Of a DNA stretch of 64,000 bases, positions 7,862-15,983 are shown piece by piece (positions within the stretch are counted from its first letter, which is position 1; each line of letters starts with the position of its first letter). The notes under the pieces are model-generated. The model was not told where the DNA came from and searched no databases. It saw only the letters and a program-made list of their open reading frames with translations. The position numbers were made by a program, and so were the translations under genes. The stretch spans positions 1-64,000 of the forward strand of contig CAZBXI010000002.1 in the NCBI GenBank assembly GCA_964496035.1. Direction: 5' to 3'. The DNA comes from EX4484-217-1 sp964496035 (GTDB taxonomy: Archaea; Thermoproteota; Thermoprotei_A; EX4484-217-1).

Positions 7862-8874
7862 TGGTTAAAATAGCTGTTATTCCGGGAGATGGTATAGGAC
7901 CGGAAATAGTAAATGCAACACTAAGGGTTCTCAACAGTTTAAACCTTGACTTAGAATACGAATTCTTCCATATAGGATATGGTAGATTACGTAAAACTGG
8001 TGAAGCAATATCGGATGATGATATTGAAGCAATAAAGGAAATAGGAATAGCGCTAATGGGGCCCGTGACTACACCTAAACCCTCAGAGGTTAAGAAGTAT
8101 AGAAGTCCTGTTTTAACTCTTCGTAGAGAATTGGATCTTTACGTTAATCTCAGACCAGTAAAGAGTTTGCCAAACATACCTCAAGCTAGAAAAAATGTAG
8201 ACATGATTATCGTTAGAGAAAACGTTGAAGGATTATATTATGGTATTGAAAAAGAGTTTAATGACGGCTACTCTGCCTTGCTCGTTGTAACTAAGAAAAA
8301 TACTGAGAGATTAGCAGAATTTACCTTTAAATACGCTAGAGGCCATGGTAGGAGAAAGGTAACAGTAGTCCATAAAGCTAATGTTTTAAGAAAAACTCAT
8401 GGACTATTTCTAAGAACATGTCTGAATGTAGCTAAGAAATATCCTGAAATAAAAGTTGAAGAAATGCATGTAGATACTGCTTCAATGCTTATGGTTTTAA
8501 AACCTGAAAACTTCGATATCATAGTTACCACTAATATGTTCGGAGATATACTTTCAGGAATAGGTTCAGCGTTAATAGGGAGCCCAGGCTTAATGCCCTC
8601 AGCAAATATCGGAGATAAATATGCCATATTTGCCCCTGCTCATGGTTCGGCACCGGACATTGCAGGTAAAAATATTGCTAACCCCATAGCTATGATGCTT
8701 TCAGCTAAAATGATGCTTGAAAAAATAGGATTTCCTAGTGAAGCAGAAAAACTTGAAAGAGCAATAATTAAGACATTAAAGGCTAATGTGAAAACACCAG
8801 ACATTGGCGGTATATATTCAACAACAGAATTCACTAATGCCGTTATAAGGTTTCTAAGGGAGCGTTCAAATTGA
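7861..8874 (+). CDS. Isopropylmalate/homoisocitrate-type dehydrogenase
   Basis: 337 residues of the beta-decarboxylating dehydrogenase family, which oxidises and decarboxylates the hydroxyacid to the 2-oxoacid longer by one carbon. Visible are IPGDGIGPE, the substrate-binding LRRELDLYVNLRPVK, VRENVEGLYYG, the catalytic Tyr/Lys regions (VVHKANVLR), the metal site NMFGDILS and the nucleotide loop PAHGSAPDIAGK, which fits NAD. With the three genes before it this completes one elongation cycle. It overlaps the next gene by four bases (TTGA). Confidence 0.88.
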   Translation: MVKIAVIPGDGIGPEIVNATLRVLNSLNLDLEYEFFHIGYGRLRKTGEAISDDDIEAIKEIGIALMGPVTTPKPSEVKKYRSPVLTLRRELDLYVNLRPVKSLPNIPQARKNVDMIIVRENVEGLYYGIEKEFNDGYSALLVVTKKNTERLAEFTFKYARGHGRRKVTVVHKANVLRKTHGLFLRTCLNVAKKYPEIKVEEMHVDTASMLMVLKPENFDIIVTTNMFGDILSGIGSALIGSPGLMPSANIGDKYAIFAPAHGSAPDIAGKNIANPIAMMLSAKMMLEKIGFPSEAEKLERAIIKTLKANVKTPDIGGIYSTTEFTNAVIRFLRERSN

Positions 8875-10406
8875 AAGTAGCTGAAGCTCTAGTTAAAATA
8901 CTTGAAAAAGCAGACATAGATGTCGTTTTCGGTGTTCCAGGTAAGTGGATAAGCCCAGTATACATTGCTTTATCAGAATCCAAAATAAAACACATACTTA
9001 TGAGACATGAGCAAGCAGCAGCTCATGCAGCTGACGGTTATGCCAGAATTACAGGAAAACCCGGAGTATGTATAGCAACAGCGGGTCCAGGAGCATTAGG
9101 CTTAGTTTTAGGTGTAGCTACAGCTTACAAAGACCATATACCACTGCTTACAGTAACAGGTCAAGTACCTCTTAAGCTTAAGGAGAAAAGAGTTACTGAG
9201 GAATTTAACTTAGTAAGTGTTTTTAAGCATATAACTAAAATGAGTATTGAGATTGTAGAACCTATTAAAGCATATGAGCAAATATTCTCCGCACTACATG
9301 CAACAACAAGTGGATGTCCTGCCCCAGTACATATATCAATACCTGAAGATGTTCAATTAAGGAGAACGGAAGTTAAGGAAATCTCTTTAAAGAAAACTCC
9401 TACAACTGTGGAAGCTGATATCCTAGACCTAGTTTCTAATATGATTAATAATTCTGAAAAACCGCTTATTCTAGCAGGTCAAGGTGTGGTTTTCTCTAGA
9501 GCTGAGAAGGAACTTTATGAGTTCGCTAAGAAAACTAAGATACCTATTGTAACCACGCTTATGGCTAGAGGGGTAATTTCTGAAGACGACTCATTAAACT
9601 TAGGGTTCGTAGGATACTATGGAAATATTGAAGCGAATAGGGCGCTTGCGGAAAGCGACTTAATATTAGCGTTGGGATGTAGTTTATCGTACAATACTGT
9701 ATTCCATATAGAACCAAAAGCGAAGATGATTATTCAAGTAGACATAGATGAACGTAGCTTCAATAAGCAGTACGCTACACTAACAATTAAATCTGATGTA
9801 AAGTGCTTCTTGATTAAAATGATTCGGAAAATTAAGTCTAAGAGTAAATTATGGATTAGAGGAGGAAAGCAAGAATATAAGGTAATTACTGGTAAAGGGT
9901 TTGAAATAGCTAAAACACTAAGTAAAATGTTTGACAAAGATACTGTGTTCGTTCTAGATATTGGACAACACACCTTATGGTCTATTAGCACTATTAAAGC
10001 CTATAGGCCTAGGACAATAATTTTCCCGGGAAATATGGCTACGCTAGGTTACTCGTTACCTGCATCGATAGGTGTGAAAGCTGCTAAACCTAACTTAAAT
10101 GTGGTTGCCATAATGGGGGATGGAGCATTCTACGCATCGTCAACTGAACTTGCTGTTCTAAAGCAGTTCAATATTCCAATAGCAATCATCGTATATAATG
10201 ATAAACATTATGGATTAACTAAAAGATTTCAAGAGAAAATGTTTAAGAAGAGTTTTGGCGTATATCTTGGCGAATTTAGTTGCGCTAAAATAGCTAAAGC
10301 TTACGGTATAAAAGCGCATATAGTACGTAGCGTTGATGAGTTGAAAGAGTTAGACATAACCAATATTGATGAGCCAGTATTAGTGGAAATCATTTTAGAA
10401 AATTGA
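8871..10406 (+). CDS. Thiamine-diphosphate enzyme, acetolactate synthase/2-oxoacid decarboxylase family
   Basis: 511 residues in three domains: PYR (1-165, with the catalytic Glu in RHEQAAAHAADGYAR), a central domain (about 185-320) and PP (from about 345, with the ThDP-Mg motif GDGAFYASSTELAVLKQFN and NDKHYG). It is shorter than typical acetolactate synthase large subunits, and no regulatory small subunit is nearby. It could be a 2-oxoacid decarboxylase giving an aldehyde, or a carboligase. Placed right after a full elongation cassette, decarboxylation of the elongated 2-oxoacid is an attractive inference. The start is TTG, overlapping the previous stop. Confidence 0.8.
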   Translation: MKVAEALVKILEKADIDVVFGVPGKWISPVYIALSESKIKHILMRHEQAAAHAADGYARITGKPGVCIATAGPGALGLVLGVATAYKDHIPLLTVTGQVPLKLKEKRVTEEFNLVSVFKHITKMSIEIVEPIKAYEQIFSALHATTSGCPAPVHISIPEDVQLRRTEVKEISLKKTPTTVEADILDLVSNMINNSEKPLILAGQGVVFSRAEKELYEFAKKTKIPIVTTLMARGVISEDDSLNLGFVGYYGNIEANRALAESDLILALGCSLSYNTVFHIEPKAKMIIQVDIDERSFNKQYATLTIKSDVKCFLIKMIRKIKSKSKLWIRGGKQEYKVITGKGFEIAKTLSKMFDKDTVFVLDIGQHTLWSISTIKAYRPRTIIFPGNMATLGYSLPASIGVKAAKPNLNVVAIMGDGAFYASSTELAVLKQFNIPIAIIVYNDKHYGLTKRFQEKMFKKSFGVYLGEFSCAKIAKAYGIKAHIVRSVDELKELDITNIDEPVLVEIILEN

Positions 10407-10429
10407 CTAGAATAGCTCGGGGCTATAGC

Positions 10430-11662
10430 ATGACAATATATGATGCCGTAATTATAGGTTCCGGAGCTGCTGGAGGTGTTATAGCAAAAGAACTTTCAAT
10501 TAAAAATAAGAAGGTTTTAGTCCTGGAAAAGGGAGGCTTTGTGGAGGAAGCTAAAGCATATAGAGCATACGATATTGTATTTTCTGGGGTTGAAATATGG
10601 AGGGCTATTGCTGTAGGTGGCTCTACATTAGTAACGTTTGGCAATGCAGTACCAGTGCTTATTAATGAGTTGAAGAGCTTCGGTATAGACATAGTAGACG
10701 AAATAGAGGAGCTAAATAATGAGCTACATATTTCACCAATGCCATGCAACTTCATAGGTAATGCGACAAAGTCCTTCATAGAAGTAGCTAGAAACCTAGG
10801 ATTAACAATAAAGCTTATGCCTAAAATAATAGATCCAAAGAAATGCTTAACGACATGTAAACACTGTACAGCTGGTTGTATTACTGGAGCTAAATGGTCA
10901 TCACTTAAAAATATCAGGGAGGCTATGTCCTTAGGTGCTAAAATAGTTACCAGGGTATCTAAGGTGAGAATACTAACCTCCGGAGGTAAAGTTAAAGGGA
11001 TAAGGTACATTGTAAATGGTATTGAAAAGGAAATAAACACGAACATTGTTGTTACGTGTGCTGGTGCTTTAGGAACACCTGAGATCCTCTTTTCTGCAGG
11101 GATAGAAGATAATGTAGGCGAAGGCTTGTTTACAGATGTCTTCATAACAGTAGGAGGTATCGTGAAAGACATTATGCTCAATAGAGAACAAGACATGTTA
11201 GCTTACGTTAAGCTTGAACATGGTATCCTATCTCCCTTCTTTAGCGTATTTCTTAAACCAAAATTCATATGTAAAGGGATTAAAGCTAACCCAAAAGACA
11301 TTATGGGGATTATGGTGAAAATAGCTGATGCATCTTCAGGAAAAGTGCATAAGGATGGAAAGGTAAGTAAACCGCTGACAGATTACGATATAGATTTACT
11401 TAAAAAATACTCTGAAAAAGCTCTAGAAATACTTGAGGCAATGGGTGCAGATATGAAAACTGTAGTTGCAACATACCCTAGGGGTGTTCATCCAGGAGGT
11501 ACAGCAGCCATAGGGAAAGTGGTTGATAAAAACTTAGAAACCGAAATAAGAGGGCTTTACGTTGCTGATGCTAGTGTTTTACCTAAAGCTCCCGGCGCAC
11601 CGCCTATGTTAACCATAATGGCCTTAGCCAAGTACTTAGCTAAGAAATTAGTGGAAACATGA
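10430..11662 (+). CDS. GMC-family FAD-dependent oxidoreductase with a Cys cluster
   Basis: The likely start is the ATG at 10430 (410 residues); the frame opens at a TTG at 10403. Rossmann motif DAVIIGSGAAGGVIAKEL binds FAD; the C-terminal GMC signature HPGGTAAIGKVVD and the closing segment GLYVADASVLPKAPGAPP are present, with the catalytic His of the family in HPGG. A central CLTTCKHCTAGC stretch (C-x3-C-x2-C-x3-C) could hold an iron-sulfur cluster or zinc, as seen in some archaeal and bacterial GMC relatives. GMC enzymes oxidise alcohols or aldehydes, so it may oxidise the aldehyde product of the preceding enzyme. Substrate unknown. Confidence 0.8.
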   Translation: MTIYDAVIIGSGAAGGVIAKELSIKNKKVLVLEKGGFVEEAKAYRAYDIVFSGVEIWRAIAVGGSTLVTFGNAVPVLINELKSFGIDIVDEIEELNNELHISPMPCNFIGNATKSFIEVARNLGLTIKLMPKIIDPKKCLTTCKHCTAGCITGAKWSSLKNIREAMSLGAKIVTRVSKVRILTSGGKVKGIRYIVNGIEKEINTNIVVTCAGALGTPEILFSAGIEDNVGEGLFTDVFITVGGIVKDIMLNREQDMLAYVKLEHGILSPFFSVFLKPKFICKGIKANPKDIMGIMVKIADASSGKVHKDGKVSKPLTDYDIDLLKKYSEKALEILEAMGADMKTVVATYPRGVHPGGTAAIGKVVDKNLETEIRGLYVADASVLPKAPGAPPMLTIMALAKYLAKKLVET

Positions 11663-11676
11663 GGGCATGAAGCCCA

Positions 11677-12420
11677 ATGAGTAGAGCATGGAGATTAATC
11701 ATACTGGAACCTGTAGATTGCTATACTAGATGCGCAATTGATGAAGCTCTACTGAAATCTGTAGGCGAATGTAGGTCCCCAAATACTCTAAGATTTTTAT
11801 CAATAAAACCTCCATCAGTGAGCGTAGGTTACTTTCAAAGAATAGAGGAGGTAGTGAATGTAGAAGAGTGTAGAAGACTAGGCATAAGTATTGCTAGAAG
11901 ACCTAGCGGAGGTGGTGCTATATACCAGGACTACAGGGGAGAAATAACTTATGCTATAGTCGTTAAAGCACAAGATGAGTTAATTAAGGGACTGGATATT
12001 GAGAAGACTTATAAGAAGCTCCTACAATGGCTTATAAGAAGTTTAAGAAAAATAGGCTTAAATGCACAATATAAACCACCAAACGACATTACTATAAACG
12101 GTAGAAAGGTTTCAGGAAATGCGCAATCCAGGAAATATGGAGCTATTTTGCAGCATGGAACGATACTTCTTAGAACATATAAGAACATCATGGCTAAAGT
12201 ATTAAAAACAGATCGAGAAAAGCTGAAAAGAGTAACAGGTATCGAGGAAGAATTACGTAGGGAAATTGACCGTAAAAAGTTTATTGAGCTCCTCATTGGA
12301 AGTTTTGAAGAAACATATAATGTGAGGTTAGTTAAAGGTAGCTTTACAGACTATGAACTTAAATTAATAGAGAAATTAAGGAAAAAATACTCTGATCCAA
12401 AATGGATTTACAAAAGATAG
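11677..12420 (+). CDS. lplA: Lipoate-protein ligase A family protein
   Basis: 247 residues of the BPL/LplA/LipB fold: SVSVGYFQ near 50, RRPSGGGAIYQD (the RRxTGGGxV nucleotide loop) near 75-87, and NDITINGRKVSGNAQ with the catalytic Lys of the KxSG motif near 140-152. Such enzymes activate lipoate or octanoate with ATP and pass it to a carrier-protein lysine, or act as octanoyl transferases. The C-terminal half is short compared with bacterial LplA, as is usual where the accessory domain is a separate protein. It follows the GMC gene by 14 bp and ends the operon. No lipoyl carrier protein gene is seen in the window. Confidence 0.82.
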   Translation: MSRAWRLIILEPVDCYTRCAIDEALLKSVGECRSPNTLRFLSIKPPSVSVGYFQRIEEVVNVEECRRLGISIARRPSGGGAIYQDYRGEITYAIVVKAQDELIKGLDIEKTYKKLLQWLIRSLRKIGLNAQYKPPNDITINGRKVSGNAQSRKYGAILQHGTILLRTYKNIMAKVLKTDREKLKRVTGIEEELRREIDRKKFIELLIGSFEETYNVRLVKGSFTDYELKLIEKLRKKYSDPKWIYKR

Positions 12421-12432
12421 CTGCCATTTACT

Positions 12433-13269
12433 TTATTTAAGACCCTTTATGAACCCGTCGATTATCCTATTAAGTTCCTTAGCTTTCTCGTAAAGTACTA
12501 AATGACCTGCATTTTCAATTATTACAAGCTTAGAATTAGGTATTAGCTTATGTAGTATTTCGCTTTCACTTGTCGGCGTTACTTTATCATCCCTGCCAAC
12601 TATAATTAACGTTGGTGCTTCTATTTTGCGGAGCCATGTAGAAGCATCGTAATCTACAAAGTATTTCCCGTATCTGAACACATATGCTGGTAGTGTTTCA
12701 AGATATTCCTTATTATCTCTAAGGAATTCTTCGAAAACCTTTTTGGGTGTTGATGGGCTAAAGAAAATTTTTCTATAAAGTCTTCTTGTTAGAGGGTTCT
12801 CTGTGTAGAGTATTTTTCTCCAAAATATTGGAGGTAAGTGCCAAACTATTTTATCGAAAATGTCTGGTTTTACCTTTACTAACGAACCTACTAGTATGAG
12901 GCCTTTAATTTTACGTATTCTAGCGTATGCTTGAGCAACCATGCCTCCGAAACTGTGTCCTATAAGGACAATATTCTCTGGATGTAGTCCTCTGTTTTCT
13001 AAAACCTTATCTAAATCTTCAAGATAATCGCCTATTGAAACCTTTACAGGTTTATCGGATTTGCCAAAACCTCTTTGATCATAAGCTATAACCCTATATT
13101 TCTCTTCAAAATACGCTATTTGGTATTTCCAATTGCTAATCTGTCCTGGCAAACCGTGGAGAAAAACTAAAGCTAATTTTTCCTTGTATATGCATTTTTC
13201 AGCTGAATCGTACACGTTTAACTTTATACCGTTTACATTTATGTAAAATGGCGTACCACATTTGAACAT
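12433..13269 (-). CDS. Alpha/beta-hydrolase fold protein
   Basis: 278 residues. HGLPGQISNW gives the oxyanion-hole region, GHSFGGMVAQA the nucleophile elbow (Ser), GRDDKVTP the acid region and NAGHLVLYEKA the catalytic His. It matches soluble esterase, epoxide-hydrolase-like or C-C hydrolase members; substrate unknown. It lies tail to tail with the lplA-like gene, 12 bp apart, and has no operon partner. Confidence 0.85.
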   Translation of the reverse strand: MFKCGTPFYINVNGIKLNVYDSAEKCIYKEKLALVFLHGLPGQISNWKYQIAYFEEKYRVIAYDQRGFGKSDKPVKVSIGDYLEDLDKVLENRGLHPENIVLIGHSFGGMVAQAYARIRKIKGLILVGSLVKVKPDIFDKIVWHLPPIFWRKILYTENPLTRRLYRKIFFSPSTPKKVFEEFLRDNKEYLETLPAYVFRYGKYFVDYDASTWLRKIEAPTLIIVGRDDKVTPTSESEILHKLIPNSKLVIIENAGHLVLYEKAKELNRIIDGFIKGLK

Positions 13270-13378
13270 CGCTTAACATACTCCAAACCGCCTTAATATC
13301 GTATTAAACTTTCCAAAACCTCCCATATTTAATGTTGCGTATAAACCTATAGATCTCAGCTACGTGTTTTTCTATGAT

Positions 13379-14707
13379 TCACGGTAAGCTTATTTTCATA
13401 GGCCAAGGAGTTTCCATAAGCTTGTAAGCTAATCTACAAGGTACTTTCATAACAAAAGTCCATACAAACTTATGTGCGACCATGATACCCCTATTTGTTA
13501 GCTTCAATATTTTACCCTTATTTTCAATTAAACCTAGTACCTCCATTATCTTTAGCCACCATTTAAACTGCCTAGGTAAAATTTCAAATCCAGAACCTAT
13601 TTTCTCTTTCATAAAATCTATGTTCATGCTCCCTCTGCAGAATAGCTGGTCAGCTACTATTCTTGATGCTCTTTCAGCTTTACTTACTTTTCTAGCAACA
13701 GCAACAGGTAATCTATCATTTAGCAACGCGCGCACATACTCTCTAACCGAGTGAACATTACACCACTCATATGTCCCTGTAAAGCCGAAAGCTCCAGCAC
13801 CAAGAGCAAGTAGTGGACCTGTCATTTCAAGGTTTACTGTGGAATAGTCTCCGCCTTTGCTCCAAGATTCTATTCTAACCATGTTATAACCGTATTCTCT
13901 CAGAATTTTCCAAGGTAGTTTTGCAAATTTCTCAAATAACCTAACAGGTTGCTTAATTCTACCCTTAACAGCGTTATTCCATGCAATAGCCTGAGGAGTT
14001 AAGAGTGTTGGATAAGTCGTTATTTGTGTAGGGTTAAGTTCTGCCGTTATCCTTAAGTCTTCTTCCCATGTCCTTAAATCTTCACCTGGTATCATGAACA
14101 TAAGGTCTACGTTTACAAGCTTACAATCGGCGTTCTTAACATTCTCTATTGCCGCTATAGAGTCTTCAGGGCCGTGTCTTCTACCTAATTCTCTAAGTAA
14201 GCTTCTATGAAATGATTGAACACCAATACTAACTTCACTAATACCGGCGTCTCTAAGGGCAAATACTTTAGACTCATCAACTAAATCCTCGGGATTAGCT
14301 TCAATACCTAGGTCTGTTTTCCAATTAAAAGCTGATTTTAATTCCTCAACAATATCATTCCAAAATTGTGGAGATGGGAGACTTGGTGTACCTCCTCCAA
14401 CATGAGCATCGACAACGACTAAATCTAGATCTTTAAGAATTTTCCCAAGTAACTTTATCTCCTTAATAAGTGCTTTAGAATACTTGTTAAAGGCTTTTTC
14501 ACTCCAAAATTCACGATAGTAAGGACAATATTTACAGAAAGATCTGCAGAAAGGAAAGTGAATATAGAGTCCAATTTCGCGCTCGCTAATTTCCTTCAAG
14601 AACATGTAATGTTCGTTCATAGAAGTTCTTTCGAACTCTATATTGAAGGCTTTACCTACTATAAATGCCCAAAGCTTCCACGTATTTTCATGTATAACTT
14701 CGACCAT
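13379..14707 (-). CDS. Radical SAM protein, HemW/coproporphyrinogen-oxidase-like
   Basis: 442 residues. The radical SAM cluster motif is FCRSFCKYC (Cys near 54, 58 and 61), preceded by YIHFPF as in HemN/HemW. GGGTPSLP, the GVQSF motif and MIPGEDLRTW follow in family order; the C-terminal winged-helix-like part ends near residue 430. HemW proteins carry heme or act as chaperones; oxygen-independent coproporphyrinogen oxidase activity needs extra features that I cannot confirm. Single gene with short AT-rich flanks. Confidence 0.82.
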   Translation of the reverse strand: MVEVIHENTWKLWAFIVGKAFNIEFERTSMNEHYMFLKEISEREIGLYIHFPFCRSFCKYCPYYREFWSEKAFNKYSKALIKEIKLLGKILKDLDLVVVDAHVGGGTPSLPSPQFWNDIVEELKSAFNWKTDLGIEANPEDLVDESKVFALRDAGISEVSIGVQSFHRSLLRELGRRHGPEDSIAAIENVKNADCKLVNVDLMFMIPGEDLRTWEEDLRITAELNPTQITTYPTLLTPQAIAWNNAVKGRIKQPVRLFEKFAKLPWKILREYGYNMVRIESWSKGGDYSTVNLEMTGPLLALGAGAFGFTGTYEWCNVHSVREYVRALLNDRLPVAVARKVSKAERASRIVADQLFCRGSMNIDFMKEKIGSGFEILPRQFKWWLKIMEVLGLIENKGKILKLTNRGIMVAHKFVWTFVMKVPCRLAYKLMETPWPMKISLP

Positions 14708-14805
14708 AGGTGCACCATTTCAAAATAGAAGGTGCACTTTAAAATATTTTTCCATAAAGTATGTTATAATACTAACATAAACAGAAAATATTATAAAATC
14801 GCAAA

Positions 14806-14876
14806 CGTTCAGTCAGAGTGCCGCGAGGTGCGTCATCCTCTTCGGTCTATGTGTTGAGAGGGGGTTTCATCATATT
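14806..14876 (-). ncRNA. Candidate C/D box sRNA (2'-O-methylation guide)
   Basis: A GC-rich island in an AT-rich gap. On the minus strand the order is box C ATGATGA (14873-14867), a guide of about 21 nt, a D'-like CCGA (14845-14842), a 3-nt spacer, a C'-like GGATGAC (14838-14832), a guide of about 15 nt, and box D CTGA (14816-14813, with a second CTGA directly after). Box order and the short D'-C' spacer fit archaeal double-guide sRNAs; D' and C' are imperfect, and the first guide is longer than usual. No ORF covers it. Confidence 0.5.
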
Positions 14877-14977
14877 CCAATAAGTTGTATTTCTGTAGGA
14901 AAATAAAAAGCTATGTGGTAAATTATGCTTAGTTTTTTAACTATCTATTTTAATTATAATTACTAGGTGCTGTTTTT

Positions 14978-15475
14978 ATGTCTCGCAAAGAAATTTCTTT
15001 TGAAGAGATAGCTTTGCTAACTGCGAAGCTCATGGCTGCTTCCGCGAAAACTGCTCCTAAAGCTAAAGGCATCGATAACGTTAGTATAAGAATTCTTTAC
15101 AGGAAAGATGAGCTGAATAAGTTAGCTGAGAAAATGGAGGAATTAGCTGTGGAGTATGGAAGCTTCTATGCTAGAGACGCTAAGAATATTAGAGAATCAG
15201 ATGTAGTTGTAGTCCTAGGTTGCAAAATTACAGGGTTCAACATTAAGCAACCCAGGATATGGAATATAAACATTGACGAAGTACTAAGCCTTCTTAATTT
15301 GGGAATAGCGTTAGGTTCTGCTGCTAAAACAGCATCTCTACATAATGTAGATAATAGGATCATGTTAAGCGCTGGTGTTGCAGCACAGGAACTTGGGCTA
15401 ATTGATGCCGATATTGCAATAGCTGTGCCATTAAGTATTAGGGGCAAGAACATATTCTTTGATAGGAAGCGATAA
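14978..15475 (+). CDS. DUF2148 family protein without the ferredoxin-type cysteines
   Basis: 165 residues. The N-terminal LLTAKLMAASAKTAPKAKG and the C-terminal LGIALGSAAKTASLHNVDN, MLSAGVAAQELGL and PLSIRGKNIFFDR segments follow the DUF2148 pattern closely. In typical members a Cys-rich segment between them binds an iron-sulfur cluster; here that stretch (about residues 85-100) keeps a single Cys. Function of the family is unknown. The loss looks clean rather than frameshifted. It is a lone gene on this strand. Confidence 0.75.
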   Translation: MSRKEISFEEIALLTAKLMAASAKTAPKAKGIDNVSIRILYRKDELNKLAEKMEELAVEYGSFYARDAKNIRESDVVVVLGCKITGFNIKQPRIWNINIDEVLSLLNLGIALGSAAKTASLHNVDNRIMLSAGVAAQELGLIDADIAIAVPLSIRGKNIFFDRKR

Positions 15476-15490
15476 AAACACTTACTTTAA

Positions 15491-15958
15491 CTACTTTATT
15501 CCTTCAAGCCGAATAATGGTCTTTGCTTCATTAAGCTTAACTATTACTTCGTCAAGCACTTTAACCATCTCTCCACGGTTTACCACGCCGCTGATTACAT
15601 TATTTAATGAAGCTAAGCTATCTCTTAGAAGAAAAATTAACCTGTAAGATCGGGTCTTAGTCTCTACATTGCTAAGTAGTTTAGCAAGCCTTTTAGCGAC
15701 GTTTCGCAGTTTCTTCATGGTATTTACTAAGAGCGCTTCCGTTTCGTCGACGTCTAAGTATGGTAGCTTTCGCAAAAGATGCTTTTGTCTAAATTCCCTC
15801 CTAAACCTTGTAAATACTGAGGATTTGCTTAAAGCTCTAGGTCTTATACCTTCCTCAAATAACCTTCTAATATCAATTAAATCCCTAACTATACTCTCTA
15901 TTTCTTTGTCTATGCTTTTCTTGAAAAACAAGAATACCTCTCCTATGTCTACGTTCAC
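15491..15958 (-). CDS. Helical protein of unknown function
   Basis: 155 residues, almost entirely predicted helix with heptad-like spacing (LVNTMKKLRNVAKRLAKLLS; LDEVIVKLNEAKTIIRLEG) and a basic middle (FTRFRREFRQKHLLRK). No recognised family. It ends 25 bp before the start of the beta-propeller gene's 3' region on the same strand, so the two may be co-transcribed, with this one second. Confidence 0.6.
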   Translation of the reverse strand: MNVDIGEVFLFFKKSIDKEIESIVRDLIDIRRLFEEGIRPRALSKSSVFTRFRREFRQKHLLRKLPYLDVDETEALLVNTMKKLRNVAKRLAKLLSNVETKTRSYRLIFLLRDSLASLNNVISGVVNRGEMVKVLDEVIVKLNEAKTIIRLEGIK

Positions 15959-15983
15959 TTCTAATTATAAAAAAGTATTGTTT

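Noticed and set aside
8871..10406. Confident call of acetolactate synthase
   Set aside because: The protein is shorter than usual, no small subunit is present, and the neighbourhood offers another substrate; kept at family level.
10423..11196. 257-codon ORF on the - strand opposite the GMC gene
   Set aside because: Shadow frame opposite a GMC gene with full motifs; low-complexity Ser/Thr/Pro-rich translation.
15491..15958. ESCRT-III/CdvB-like protein
   Set aside because: Only general helical and basic character is shared; no Snf7 signature or MIM motif and no cdvA or cdvC neighbours.
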